A DNA stretch of 64,000 bases from an uncultured Bacteroidia bacterium (GCA_903897145.1 CAIUAN010000006.1:24776-88775); one strand, 5' to 3'. Counted from the stretch's first letter, positions 26,295 to 35,000 are shown. Translations and numbers: made by a program. The notes: generated by a model from the letters alone, not told the origin.

Positions 26295-26335
26295 GGCATA
26301 AAAAAAGGAGGTTTAAAACCTCCTTTTTTTATGCC
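26295..26335. terminator. Bidirectional terminator after the HU gene
   Basis: A near-perfect dyad of 20 bases on each side (26295-26314 and 26316-26335) has a GGAGG/CCTCC core flanked by seven A and seven T. It terminates the HU gene and the convergent ABC exporter gene. Confidence 0.92.
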
Positions 26336-26344
26336 TATACTTTT

Positions 26345-28168
26345 TTAGAAGCTCTGCATCCCGTGAAGCTTCTTGTAAATTCCTTCTAATGCAAGTAATT
26401 CTTCATGATTTCCGCGCTCTACAATAGCTCCTTCGTGAAAAACACAGATTAAATCAGCATTCTTTATCGTCGAAAGTCGATGCGCAATCACAATGGAGGT
26501 TCTATTCTTCATGAGGTTCTCTAGCGCCTCTTGGACTAGTTTTTCCGACTCTGTGTCTAAAGCGGAGGTAGCCTCATCTAAAATCAAAATAGGTGGGTTT
26601 TTGAGCACTGCACGCGCAATAGAGACCCGTTGACGTTGACCGCCAGATAATTTCCCTCCTCGGTCACCTATATTTGAATAATATCCTTCAGCCGTAGCAG
26701 CGATAAATTCATGCGCATTAGCAACCTTCGCAGCCGCTTCTACTTGCTCTAAGGTTGCATTCTCAACACCAAAAGCAATGTTATTGAAGAAGGTATCATT
26801 GAATAATATTGGATCTTGGTTTACATTGCCCATCAGTCCACGTAAGTCTGCAATTTTGTAATCGCGAACATCAATGCCATCCACGCAGATCTGCCCCTCA
26901 CTGACATCATAAAATCGAGGTAAAAGATCTACAAAAGTTGACTTACCTGATCCTGACTGTCCAACTAAGGCAATAGTTTTACCAATAGGGATGGTTAGAT
27001 TAACCTTTTTAAGGACATCATCATCTTGATAGCGGAAGGTTACCTCTTTGTATTCAATCTGAGAAACAAAGGTTTTTACGGCGATGGGATTTTCTTTATT
27101 GACAATATTGTTTTCTGCAAGCATCACCATGTCAATTCGTTCCATCGATGCTAATCCTTTTTGGATCGCGTAAAACGCCGTGGTAAACGATTTCGCAGGA
27201 TTAATAATACTATAGAAAAATACCAGATAGGTGATAAATCCTTGCGGAGTTAAGGCACTATTATGACTTAATACCAACTTGCCACCATACCATAACACCA
27301 AAACGATCACCGCTGTCCCTAAGAATTCCGACATTGGATGAGCTAAATACCGGCGCCACATCAGCCCATTCATAATATGGTAATAGTCTGAATTTTGCTT
27401 CTCGAAATGCTCGCCAGCCTTTTTCTCTGCATTAAATGCTTTAATAATACGCAATCCACTGAGTGATTCTTCAATGGTAGAAAGCAATTCCCCCATTTTA
27501 TTCTGTCCACGCATCGATGGTTTCTTTAGGCTCTTTCCAACTTTACCGATTAAATACCCAACTAAAGGGAGGATTAAAAAGACAAATAGAGTAAGCGACC
27601 ACGACATATAAATCATAAAGGCTAAGGACATCAATATGATTAGTGGATCTTTTAAGAGCATCTCCAGTGAACTCATGATTGAGTTATCTATTTCCTGCAC
27701 ATCACCTGTCATACGAGCAATGATGTCTCCTTTCCGCTCTTCCGAGAAGAAACCAATTGGCAAATGAAGGATCTTGGTGTACAGTTTGTTTCGGATGTCG
27801 CGAACCACGCCATTGCGCAACGGAACAAGCATATAGAGTGCCAAATAGGTGAAGAGCACTTTTAGAAACACCATAATCATCAGAAATATCCCGATGTATA
27901 CGAGTGCTTTTTCGTTCCCGAACTTAAGGATGATATCGCTAAGCTGGTACATAATATTATCCTTTAGACTACCTACGGTAAGTGCAAGCTCGGCAGGTTT
28001 AGTGGCTATCACTTTCTGTGTGCCAAATAGAACCCCCAGCACTGGCTCTAATGCCGCAAACTGAAATGCCCCAAACATGGCAGCAAGCAGATTGAAGATA
28101 AACGCTCCCAAAACAAAGCGTTTATATGGCTTAACAAACCGTTTTAATAGAAGGTAAAGACCTTTCAC
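26345..28168 (-). CDS. MsbA-like ABC exporter (fused permease-ATPase)
   Basis: A 607-residue half transporter of the MsbA/lipid-multidrug exporter type. The N-terminal membrane domain (about residues 15-330) has six spans and the segment LPIGFFSEERKGDIIARMTGDVQEID. The C-terminal ATPase has Walker A GQSGSGKST, Q-loop NVNQDPILFND, signature LSGGQRQRVSIARAVLKNPPILILDEATSALD and the H-loop region IVIAHRLSTI. It probably acts as a homodimer; lipid A core export is the most likely task in this phylum but is inferred. It lies 45 bases after purB on the same strand. Confidence 0.9.
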   Translation of the reverse strand: MKGLYLLLKRFVKPYKRFVLGAFIFNLLAAMFGAFQFAALEPVLGVLFGTQKVIATKPAELALTVGSLKDNIMYQLSDIILKFGNEKALVYIGIFLMIMVFLKVLFTYLALYMLVPLRNGVVRDIRNKLYTKILHLPIGFFSEERKGDIIARMTGDVQEIDNSIMSSLEMLLKDPLIILMSLAFMIYMSWSLTLFVFLILPLVGYLIGKVGKSLKKPSMRGQNKMGELLSTIEESLSGLRIIKAFNAEKKAGEHFEKQNSDYYHIMNGLMWRRYLAHPMSEFLGTAVIVLVLWYGGKLVLSHNSALTPQGFITYLVFFYSIINPAKSFTTAFYAIQKGLASMERIDMVMLAENNIVNKENPIAVKTFVSQIEYKEVTFRYQDDDVLKKVNLTIPIGKTIALVGQSGSGKSTFVDLLPRFYDVSEGQICVDGIDVRDYKIADLRGLMGNVNQDPILFNDTFFNNIAFGVENATLEQVEAAAKVANAHEFIAATAEGYYSNIGDRGGKLSGGQRQRVSIARAVLKNPPILILDEATSALDTESEKLVQEALENLMKNRTSIVIAHRLSTIKNADLICVFHEGAIVERGNHEELLALEGIYKKLHGMQSF

Positions 28169-28213
28169 AAGCGTAGGTTATTAGTTTTTATGATCGTGGT
28201 TGACGATGTATAG

Positions 28214-29563
28214 TTAAATGGTGACGCCTGTATAATTATACGGTGTGATAAGTTTTAATTCACTTTTCAGTGCCTCGCTGACGTCTAACTTATCAATAAA
28301 TTCATGCATCACCTCACGATCGATCTTGCGATTTACACGTGTAAGGTCTTTTAAAGCCTCGTAAGGATTCGGATAAGCTTCGCGTCGCAGAACAGTCTGA
28401 ATAGCTTCCGCAATAACAACCCAGTTATCTTCCAGGTCACGATCGATAGCTTCTTGATTTAAGACTAATTTTCCAAGTCCTTTCAAAGTTGATTTGATCG
28501 CTATGATAGTGTGCCCAATTGGTACTCCGATGTTCCTTAAAACAGTAGAGTCTGTAAGGTCGCGCTGCAACCTTGAGATCGGAAGTTTAGCTGATAAATG
28601 CTCAAATAGGGCGTTTGCAATACCTAAGTTCCCTTCTGAATTTTCGAAATCTATTGGGTTGACCTTATGTGGCATCGCTGACGACCCAACTTCTCCCTTT
28701 TTTATTTGTTGTTTGAAATAATTCATGGAGATATAGGTCCATAAATCACGATCGAAATCGAGAATTATGGTGTTGATGCGCTTCATATTATCGAATATCG
28801 CACCATCGCTATCGTAATGAGCAATCTGAGTGGTGGCCTGTGAACGCTCTATCTTTAAAGCTTTACCTAGGAAGTTATTTCCAAATTCAGGCCAATTGAT
28901 ACTTGGATAAGCAACATGATGAGCATTGAAATTACCGGTCGCCCCACCAAATTTTCCGTAGAAAGGGATCTTTTTCAAGCTTGCTAACTGAACATTTAAT
29001 CGCTCAGCAAAAACCTTGATCTCTTTACCCAGTCGAGTAGGCGAAGCGGGTTGTCCATGTGTCTTCGCCAACATCGGTACCTCTTCCCACTCTTTGGATA
29101 AGGACTCTAATTTAGCGATTAGCTCTTCGATTAGAGGAAAGTATACCTTGTGAATCGCATCGCGCATTGAACAAGGTGATGCTGTATTATTGATATCTTG
29201 AGAGGTTAGTCCAAAATGGATAAACTCTTTATACGGTTCTAAATTTAAGGCATCGAATTTTTCCTTGATGAAATATTCAACTGCTTTCACATCATGATTG
29301 GTGACTTTCTCAATATCCTTAACTTTCGATGCATCAGCTATCGAGAATGATTCATAGATCTGACGCAGTGCAGGCTTAAGGTTGGCATCAAAAGATTTTA
29401 GTTGAGGAAGCGGAAGCTCTACTAAGGCAATAAAGTATTCTATCTCTACATAAACCCGATATTTTATCAAAGCGTATTCTGAGAAATATTGACCTAATTC
29501 ATCTACTTTGTCACGATATCTGCCATCAATAGGTGATATGGCGGTTAGGGGTTGGATTTCCAT
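28214..29563 (-). CDS. purB: Adenylosuccinate lyase
   Basis: PurB cleaves SAICAR and adenylosuccinate in purine synthesis. The fumarase/aspartase-superfamily signature is GSSAMPHKVNPIDFENSEGN near residue 285. The catalytic histidine region is TLAKTHGQPASPTRLGKE-like, near 165. The N-terminus LTAISPIDGRYRDKV and the segment FIHFGLTSQDINNTA match the bacterial PurB branch of 450 residues. With purH at 12-14 kb this is the second purine gene in the window, but the two are not in one operon. Confidence 0.96.
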   Translation of the reverse strand: MEIQPLTAISPIDGRYRDKVDELGQYFSEYALIKYRVYVEIEYFIALVELPLPQLKSFDANLKPALRQIYESFSIADASKVKDIEKVTNHDVKAVEYFIKEKFDALNLEPYKEFIHFGLTSQDINNTASPCSMRDAIHKVYFPLIEELIAKLESLSKEWEEVPMLAKTHGQPASPTRLGKEIKVFAERLNVQLASLKKIPFYGKFGGATGNFNAHHVAYPSINWPEFGNNFLGKALKIERSQATTQIAHYDSDGAIFDNMKRINTIILDFDRDLWTYISMNYFKQQIKKGEVGSSAMPHKVNPIDFENSEGNLGIANALFEHLSAKLPISRLQRDLTDSTVLRNIGVPIGHTIIAIKSTLKGLGKLVLNQEAIDRDLEDNWVVIAEAIQTVLRREAYPNPYEALKDLTRVNRKIDREVMHEFIDKLDVSEALKSELKLITPYNYTGVTI

Positions 29564-29681
29564 TTTATCTCTTATTCTGTTTACTGCAAAGGTAGTAAAT
29601 TCTCTGAAAATAGATTGTTTGCAACTTTGTGCTGATTGATATTCTTGCTGGAGAGCCTGAAGCGGATGGCAATATTTAGAA

Positions 29682-30176
29682 TTATTTTTGTGTTGGGCGC
29701 TTAACTTTTTTAATCGTCTCTTTTCTTGAGATCAACATAGGTATTGCTACCCCAACAGCTAGTGCCATCAAAATAAATAAGGTTTTAAGTCCGTAGCTTA
29801 CTGTTTCAGACAATGAGACGGAATAGGTGTCACTCGTTGCGGCGGTACTAGAGAGTTTCATTAGTCCGAGCATCATCCGGTAGGCGAAAATCCCTGGAAC
29901 CATTGGTATGACTGCGGGAATTGAAAATACCAATGGTGGGGCATGCTTCGTATGAGCCGCATATACACTTAGCATTCCAATTAGCGAAGCACCTGCAAAG
30001 GTGGCGATGGTGATCTCTAGGTTTTGCTGAATTAGGATGAGTTTAGTCAAACCTCCAAGAGCAGCAATAATCCAAATGATAAATAAGGTCCTTCGAGGTA
30101 CATTAAATAGGATGGCAAAGCCTAGGGCCGCAAATCCAAACCAAATTCCTTTTTCTAAAAGTGTAAAGAGCTCCAT
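29682..30176 (-). CDS. Threonine/serine exporter, C-terminal half (ThrE domain 2)
   Basis: A 164-residue membrane protein with four or five spans, of the ThrE_2 (DUF3815) family. Recognisable are IWFGFAALGFAILFNVPRR, FAGASLIGMLSVYAAHTKHAPPLVFSIPAVIPMVPGIFAYRMM, and a C-terminal basic tail. In Corynebacterium ThrE both halves form one polypeptide. Here they are separate genes 51 bases apart with the N-terminal partner upstream, as in many bacteria. Together they are predicted to export serine or threonine, or small dicarboxylates in some relatives. Confidence 0.87.
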   Translation of the reverse strand: MELFTLLEKGIWFGFAALGFAILFNVPRRTLFIIWIIAALGGLTKLILIQQNLEITIATFAGASLIGMLSVYAAHTKHAPPLVFSIPAVIPMVPGIFAYRMMLGLMKLSSTAATSDTYSVSLSETVSYGLKTLFILMALAVGVAIPMLISRKETIKKVKRPTQK

Positions 30177-30227
30177 AAATAATTTATTATAAGATATTGC
30201 TTTGTCTGATTTTATAGACTTAGCTCC

Positions 30228-31013
30228 TTAGAGGCTATATATTTGCATCGCAAGCATTAATCCAAGTGCGATTGAAAAGGCGATGATAAGTCCATTAACC
30301 CCTCTAACCATTCCGTTTAAGGTGTTGCCATCCATAAGATCCGAGAGTGAGTTGATTAATGGAACTCCAGGAATTAGAAATAGGACGGAGGTTGCTAGGG
30401 CATTTTCTGGCGAATGTCCAATGTTAAGCTTGATAGATAATCCCGCTACCATAGCTGCGGCAAAGGAGGCAAAAAAGATCGAGATATAAGGATTGAATCG
30501 CATCTTTAGGGCTTCTTGGCGAATAAACAAACCAAAGAATGTGGCGGTAAATGCAGCCATCATCTCTGGAACTTCTCCGCCAAATAATCGACAGAAAGAG
30601 GCACCTGCTAGGGCCACTAAGGCCAGAACGACTAATCTCGGATAATGGGGTAGTGACTTTATTCGCTCGATATCTTGATTAATTTGTTCAACCGATAGTT
30701 CTTCTTCAATCACTCTCCAGCTTAGTCTGCTAATGCCAGAAACCAATTTAAAGTTTACGCCATGAGGTGGTGTTCGTTTAACGCTGCTGGTGTAATCCGA
30801 TCCATCTTCTGTGGTGACGGTGAGCATCAGAGAACGACTGGTAATCAATAGCTCAACTTCATACCCCAAGGCATCTGCTATTCTATTGATGGTCGTCCGG
30901 ACGCGGCCTGTACTTGCTCCATTGCTCATCAATAAGGTTCCCACATTGAGAAGCATATCTTCAACAGCTTTTGAATTCGTAGTTCTTTCTGTAGCCATCT
31001 TTAAATAATTCAT
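30228..31013 (-). CDS. Threonine/serine exporter, N-terminal half (ThrE domain 1)
   Basis: A 261-residue protein of the ThrE (DUF1212) family. A soluble N-terminal part (about residues 1-120) contains MLLNVGTLLMSNGASTGRVRTTINRIADALG. Five membrane spans follow, with FIPGVPLINSLSDLMDGN-like sequence near 220, the most conserved part of the family. A second ATG at 30998 (MATERTT) is an equally possible start. It precedes the small ThrE domain 2 gene in a two-gene operon. Confidence 0.88.
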   Translation of the reverse strand: MNYLKMATERTTNSKAVEDMLLNVGTLLMSNGASTGRVRTTINRIADALGYEVELLITSRSLMLTVTTEDGSDYTSSVKRTPPHGVNFKLVSGISRLSWRVIEEELSVEQINQDIERIKSLPHYPRLVVLALVALAGASFCRLFGGEVPEMMAAFTATFFGLFIRQEALKMRFNPYISIFFASFAAAMVAGLSIKLNIGHSPENALATSVLFLIPGVPLINSLSDLMDGNTLNGMVRGVNGLIIAFSIALGLMLAMQIYSL

Positions 31014-31190
31014 TCATAAACTAATCAGACATGTAAAGTTAGCATCAATTTTTGTTTAGATGTGCAAAGAAATTTTAATTTTAACATTTATCAGTTGAAC
31101 ACTATTGTCTTCAGCTTTGTTTTATCATTATCAACTAGTCAACTTTAAAAATGCTGCTGTTTTTAAATTAAATACTAAATATTTAAGCGT

Positions 31191-31625
31191 ATGAAAAGGA
31201 ATGAATTTTTGACCGCATTGGGAATATCCGCAAGTACAGTAGTTTTTGCGCCCTATCTCGTCTCTTGTAGCAAAGGTAGCTCGTTGAGCGATAGTGGATC
31301 TAATGGAACGCCAAGTGCAACCGTTGACTTCACCCTTGACTTGTCTATGCCTGCTAACTCAGCATTAAATACCAATGGAAGCTCAATGATTAGTAATGGA
31401 GTTATTGTTGCAAAAACCTCCACTGGCATGTATATTGCTGTAGCCTCAAAATGCACGCATCAAGGCTATACCTTGGCTTATGACAATGGGACTAGTGAGT
31501 TTCATTGTGCTAGTCATGGTTCAAATTTTTCGACCACAGGACTGGTGGTCAATGGACCTGCATCGACAGCGCTAAAGGTCTATAAGACTCAATTGACTGG
31601 AACAAATCTTCGCGTTTATTCTTAA
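31191..31625 (+). CDS. Rieske [2Fe-2S] lipoprotein
   Basis: A 144-residue exported protein with a single Rieske domain. The N-terminus has a basic pair, a hydrophobic stretch and Cys26 in PYLVSCS, which fits a lipoprotein signal; there is no twin-arginine motif. The cluster ligands are all present: Cys88 and His90 in SKCTHQG, Cys106 and His109 in FHCASHGSNF. The linker (about 27-45) is rich in Ser and Gly. It has no cytochrome b or oxygenase partner nearby, so the electron acceptor is unknown. The stop is 6 bases from the convergent esterase stop. Confidence 0.87.
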   Translation: MKRNEFLTALGISASTVVFAPYLVSCSKGSSLSDSGSNGTPSATVDFTLDLSMPANSALNTNGSSMISNGVIVAKTSTGMYIAVASKCTHQGYTLAYDNGTSEFHCASHGSNFSTTGLVVNGPASTALKVYKTQLTGTNLRVYS

Positions 31626-31631
31626 ACATTC

Positions 31632-32510
31632 TTAGCGTCTGAATTTCTCTCCAACGAATTTCAATCCGTCGGAAAGACCTGTGCGCCAATACGACCAGGA
31701 GTGACCGCCGTTGCGGACACGATATTCGTGGGGGATACCTAAGTCACGCATTCCAATGTGCAGGAGTGAATTGCCTTTGTATAAAAAATCATCATCGCCA
31801 CAATCGATGTAAAATCGGATGCTTTTTAATTTCTCAGCTGTCACAGTGTGAATCAGATGTAGTGGATTCGTCGCTTTCCAAGTTTCACTAAGTCTCTCAG
31901 CCCCTTTTAAGTTTTTCCCGTAGATCGATTTGAAATATCCATCGTATTGTCCATCTGGCTGCTGCGTGATCTCTTCGTCTGAAAATACAGCACTGCTTAA
32001 GGCGACAACACTCGAGAAAAGATCAGGGTTGCTCATGGCAAGCGATAAGGAGCCATAACCACCCATCGAAAGTCCACCGATGGCACGAAACTCTTTTTTT
32101 GCTCGGATACGATATTCTTTCTCAATATAAGGTATGAATTCTTGGGTGAACATGTCCGACCAACGGTTTTTCCCGTCAAAGCTATTGCAATACCACGTCA
32201 CTTTTCCATCGGGTATAATCAAGATACAGGCTGGAAAGTCGCCCTCTGCAATCCCTTTGTCAGCTATTTGAGCCGCCTCTCCAAATTGAACCCAGCCTGT
32301 TTCATCATCCGAAAAGCCATGAAGAAGGTAGACTACCGGATAACTACGTGTAGATGTTTGATAGTCGGCAGGAAGATAGACTGAATAGTTTACTGGATAG
32401 TCTACGATATTGCTCTTGAAGCTTAGACTTTCGATCGTTTTTCCCTTTTGAGAAAAGGATAACAATGGAAGGGCTAAAAATAGCAGGGGAAGAAGGAGCG
32501 TCTTTGTCAT
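31632..32510 (-). CDS. Secreted alpha/beta-hydrolase esterase (esterase D/tributyrin type)
   Basis: A 292-residue exported enzyme of the putative-esterase family (feruloyl esterase D/mycolyltransferase-like). A signal peptide of about 20 residues begins MTKTLLLPLLFLALPLLSFS. The oxyanion region is VVYLLHGFSDDETGW, the nucleophile is in GGLSMGGYGSL, the acid lies near DCGDDDFLY, and the catalytic His is in GGHSWSYWR. I start at the ATG at 32510, because the upstream extension would spoil the signal peptide. A dyad-rich 170-base gap separates it from the gene upstream on the same strand. Confidence 0.87.
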   Translation of the reverse strand: MTKTLLLPLLFLALPLLSFSQKGKTIESLSFKSNIVDYPVNYSVYLPADYQTSTRSYPVVYLLHGFSDDETGWVQFGEAAQIADKGIAEGDFPACILIIPDGKVTWYCNSFDGKNRWSDMFTQEFIPYIEKEYRIRAKKEFRAIGGLSMGGYGSLSLAMSNPDLFSSVVALSSAVFSDEEITQQPDGQYDGYFKSIYGKNLKGAERLSETWKATNPLHLIHTVTAEKLKSIRFYIDCGDDDFLYKGNSLLHIGMRDLGIPHEYRVRNGGHSWSYWRTGLSDGLKFVGEKFRR

Positions 32511-32528
32511 AAATGGGTTAAATCTGAA

Positions 32529-32630
32529 TTCATCCATCAGATGACGGACAAAGTTCGGGTTTTAAATGGTTTAGACAAAGATAGAAAATGATTGATTAAA
32601 AGACTTCATCCGTCAGCAGACGGATGCACT
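32529..32630. repeat. Two related short dyads
   Basis: Two similar inverted repeats lie 74 bases apart in this gap. The first is TCCATCA-GA-TGACGGA (32533-32548), with one mismatched pair. The second is CATCCGTC-AGCA-GACGGATG (32607-32626), with a perfect 8-bp stem. Both read on the minus strand as TCCGTC..CTGAYGGATGAA. They could be terminator remnants after the upstream gene or a small REP-like element; only two copies were noticed here. Confidence 0.45.
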
Positions 32631-32682
32631 TTGGATTCTTTTTTTACTTTGCCATTTGCCCTTTTAATTTTCCATTTTTCTC

Positions 32683-33696
32683 TTACACCATCGGGTATTT
32701 TTTCAAAATTTCGTTCGATCTCATCAATATATCCACATACTGAGCGCGTTTGTAGGCATACGGATCTTTGGTGTTTTTCATCGCTAATTTACCTCTGAAA
32801 TCAGCAATTGTTTTGTAGCCACGAGCATCCATCCACTCTTCAAGCATCTCGATCATTGTGGTGATATGACTTGCTTTATTGCGATAGATAGCGCTCACCA
32901 CCTGCACTGTTCCTGCACCAGCAAGGAGCATCTTAATCATGTCGCTGCCATCTGAGATCCCTCTGCTCGTGCAGATATCGGCAGCGATGTTGCCGTATAA
33001 TAACCCTGCAAACCTAAGACTTAATTGATAATCTTTCGGATGGGTAAGATCGAATGGATAGTAGAACTCTTCTGTCTCGATGTTTATCTCGGGTTGGAAA
33101 AAGCGGTTGAAAATCACGATGCCATCAACACCCGCTTGGTCTAGTTTGCCAATTAGATTCAATGGATTAGAGTAGAAAACACTGAGTTTAACACTCACCG
33201 GTATTTTTAAAACGCTTTTTAATTTTTTCAGAATGTGTATCTGACGGGCTTCGATTTCGGCTCCAGTATGACTCCCATCAACAGGAACGTCGTAAAAGTT
33301 CAACTCTAGTCCGGCAATACCTGTTTTTTCAAGCTCGAGTGCATACTCTTCCCACGACTCATCGTACATGGCGTTTAAGCTAGCAAAGACAGGAATAGTC
33401 ACTTTGGAAAGAAGTTTCTCCAGTTTGAAGATATGCTCTTTAGCGCCGCCATGCTTCACCTCCGGAAAGAGATTAACCATCTCGGCATTTCTATCGTCGT
33501 ATTCTGCAAGTTGATCTTGAAGTTGTATCTGTTCGAGATGGATCTGTTCTTCGAAGAGCGATCGGTAGACCAAGGCAGCAGCACCAGCTCGTTCAATTTT
33601 CTGAATCACATCGAGGTCTTCAACTAAACTTGAAGCACCAAGAATAATGGGGTTTTTTAGTTCAACGCCCATATAAGTAGTTCTTAAATCTGCCAT
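32683..33696 (-). CDS. Dihydroorotate dehydrogenase-like TIM-barrel flavoprotein
   Basis: A 337-residue cytosolic protein of the class 1 DHOD superfamily. The N-terminus DLRTTYMGVELKNPIILGASSL binds FMN in relatives. The barrel continues through IPVSVKLSVFYSNPLNLIGKLDQAGVDGIVIFNRFFQP and ends with the phosphate-binding region LAGAGTVQVVSAIYRN. The segment that in true PyrD carries the catalytic Cys or Ser (ELNxSCPN) reads LELNFYDVPVDGS, so the base is missing. It is therefore probably not PyrD but the uncharacterised DHOD-like paralogue common in Bacteroidota and cyanobacteria. The substrate is unknown. Confidence 0.83.
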   Translation of the reverse strand: MADLRTTYMGVELKNPIILGASSLVEDLDVIQKIERAGAAALVYRSLFEEQIHLEQIQLQDQLAEYDDRNAEMVNLFPEVKHGGAKEHIFKLEKLLSKVTIPVFASLNAMYDESWEEYALELEKTGIAGLELNFYDVPVDGSHTGAEIEARQIHILKKLKSVLKIPVSVKLSVFYSNPLNLIGKLDQAGVDGIVIFNRFFQPEINIETEEFYYPFDLTHPKDYQLSLRFAGLLYGNIAADICTSRGISDGSDMIKMLLAGAGTVQVVSAIYRNKASHITTMIEMLEEWMDARGYKTIADFRGKLAMKNTKDPYAYKRAQYVDILMRSNEILKKYPMV

Positions 33697-33947
33697 ACGA
33701 TTAAAGTTTTGATGGTTTATTAGTCTAATAAAATCAACACAATACGCTTTTCGAAAGAGAACCTAAATCCATTGATAATGATCCTTTTAGAGGACTATAG
33801 GTGCGAAATTAATCTTTTAATTTTTAATTGGCTATTTTTACGGCTGTAGATTTCACTTAAGATGGTAGTTTAAAAGGGTTTTGAATAAGCCCTCTGTCTT
33901 TGAAATTTTAATAAATTTATTAAGAGGATTATTTTTCGGCTAGGAGT

Positions 33948-34427
33948 ATGTCAAAAAAGCATATTTTATTTGTTTGTTTAGGTAATATTTGTCGCTCGCC
34001 AGCTGCAGAAGCGGTGATGGTGACTAAGTTAAAGAGCTCTAAATTAGACCATCGGTATAGTTGTGATTCAGCTGGGATCATCGGTTTTCATGCTGGTGCT
34101 AAGGCCGATCCTCGGATGCGTAAGCAAGCCCAAGAGCGTGGTTATTCAGTGACTAGTCTTTCGCGGCAGGTTAGACCAGAAGTTGATTTCGACAAGTTTG
34201 ATCTGATCGTTGCGATGGATGATCAGAATGTAAGGGATTTGACCAAACTAACGAGGTCGGACAGTGATCGGATGAAGATCGTTAAAATGACCGATTTTTC
34301 GAGTGATTCAAGTTATACGGTTGTCCCAGATCCCTATTATGGAACGATAGCTGATTTCGATCTTGTATTGGATATTTTGGAGCAGAGCTGTGATGGATTA
34401 GTAAACTTTTTAACTACCAAAAATTAA
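33948..34427 (+). CDS. Low-molecular-weight protein tyrosine phosphatase
   Basis: A 159-residue cytosolic phosphatase. The P-loop CX5R is complete as CLGNICRS with Cys10 and Arg16, and the general acid is Asp128 in the DPYYG loop. Members dephosphorylate bacterial tyrosine kinases or arginine-phosphorylated proteins. No BY-kinase or capsule gene is next to it. A small lipoprotein gene begins only 4 bases after its stop, suggesting co-transcription. The arginine-phosphatase variants usually have Thr in the P-loop; here the corresponding residue is Ile14, which fits tyrosine phosphatases. Confidence 0.92.
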   Translation: MSKKHILFVCLGNICRSPAAEAVMVTKLKSSKLDHRYSCDSAGIIGFHAGAKADPRMRKQAQERGYSVTSLSRQVRPEVDFDKFDLIVAMDDQNVRDLTKLTRSDSDRMKIVKMTDFSSDSSYTVVPDPYYGTIADFDLVLDILEQSCDGLVNFLTTKN

Positions 34428-34431
34428 GATT

Positions 34432-34773
34432 ATGAAGATTTTAAGACCTGCTTTATTCGTATTTTTTCTTCTATTCACATTGATTAGCTGTGGCTTACCT
34501 CGCCAGATTATTAAACATTACAAAGGGAAGTCGCAAGAGGAGCTTGAGCTAACCATGGGCAAGCCAACGCGGATTGAAATCGGTGATTCAGGTGAGAAGA
34601 TCTATGTGTATATTAAAAATAAGTACCTCAAGGCAGCTCCCATCAATACGGGGGCTTATCAGTATGATAAATTTATCAGTCCACATACAGTTAAGACTGA
34701 GACCTATACTTTTTACCTCAATAAATCGAAGGTTGTTGAGAAGGTAACCTATGATTACGGTTATACCCGATAG
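34432..34773 (+). CDS. Small lipoprotein, unknown function
   Basis: A 113-residue predicted lipoprotein: signal MKILRPALFVFFLLFTLISC with Cys20 as acylation site, then a compact domain with GKSQEELELTMGKPTRIEIGDSGEKIYVYI. That stretch, a helix followed by a GxPT turn and strands, resembles the BamE/SmpA-OmlA fold, but I cannot confirm membership. It starts 4 bases after the tyrosine phosphatase gene. I do not recognise a named family. Confidence 0.7.
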   Translation: MKILRPALFVFFLLFTLISCGLPRQIIKHYKGKSQEELELTMGKPTRIEIGDSGEKIYVYIKNKYLKAAPINTGAYQYDKFISPHTVKTETYTFYLNKSKVVEKVTYDYGYTR

Positions 34774-34827
34774 GGAGTAAGAGCTGTCATTGTTTGGTAG
34801 CGATTTTTACCCTCGTCGAAATTTTTA

Positions 34828-34835
34828 TATCTTTG
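34828..34835 (+). promoter_or_regulatory. Putative -7 box of tRNA-Leu
   Basis: TATCTTTG matches TAnnTTTG, 12 bases before the tRNA 5' end, the same distance as for the other tRNA genes here. A T run at 34804-34808 sits where the -33 element would be, but it is not a TTTG. Confidence 0.6.
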
Positions 34836-34847
34836 TCGTATCATTCT

Positions 34848-34934
34848 GCCCAGATGGTGAAATTGGTAGACACGCCAGCTTGAGGGGCTGGTTCCGGTTA
34901 CGGTGTGCAAGTTCGAGTCTTGTTCTGGGCACCA
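34848..34934 (+). tRNA. tRNA-Leu (anticodon GAG)
   Basis: The 87-base gene includes an encoded CCA. The acceptor stem is GCCCAGA/TCTGGGC. The anticodon stem CCAGC/GCTGG encloses TTGAGGG (anticodon GAG), and a long variable arm and the T-loop GTTCGAGTC place it in class II. It is the only one of the four tRNA genes in the window with CCA encoded. A strong hairpin follows 4 bases later. Confidence 0.95.
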
Positions 34935-34938
34935 CTAA

Positions 34939-34975
34939 AGCACAATACCCACTGAAAGCCAGTGGGTATTGTGCT
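34939..34975 (+). terminator. Hairpin terminator after tRNA-Leu
   Basis: A perfect 16-bp stem, AGCACAATACCCACTG (34939-34954) with its complement (34960-34975), has a 5-base loop. The U tail is poor (AATATCT), as for the tRNA-Trp hairpin. Confidence 0.75.
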
Positions 34976-35000
34976 AATATCTAGAATAGAATTATCTCGA

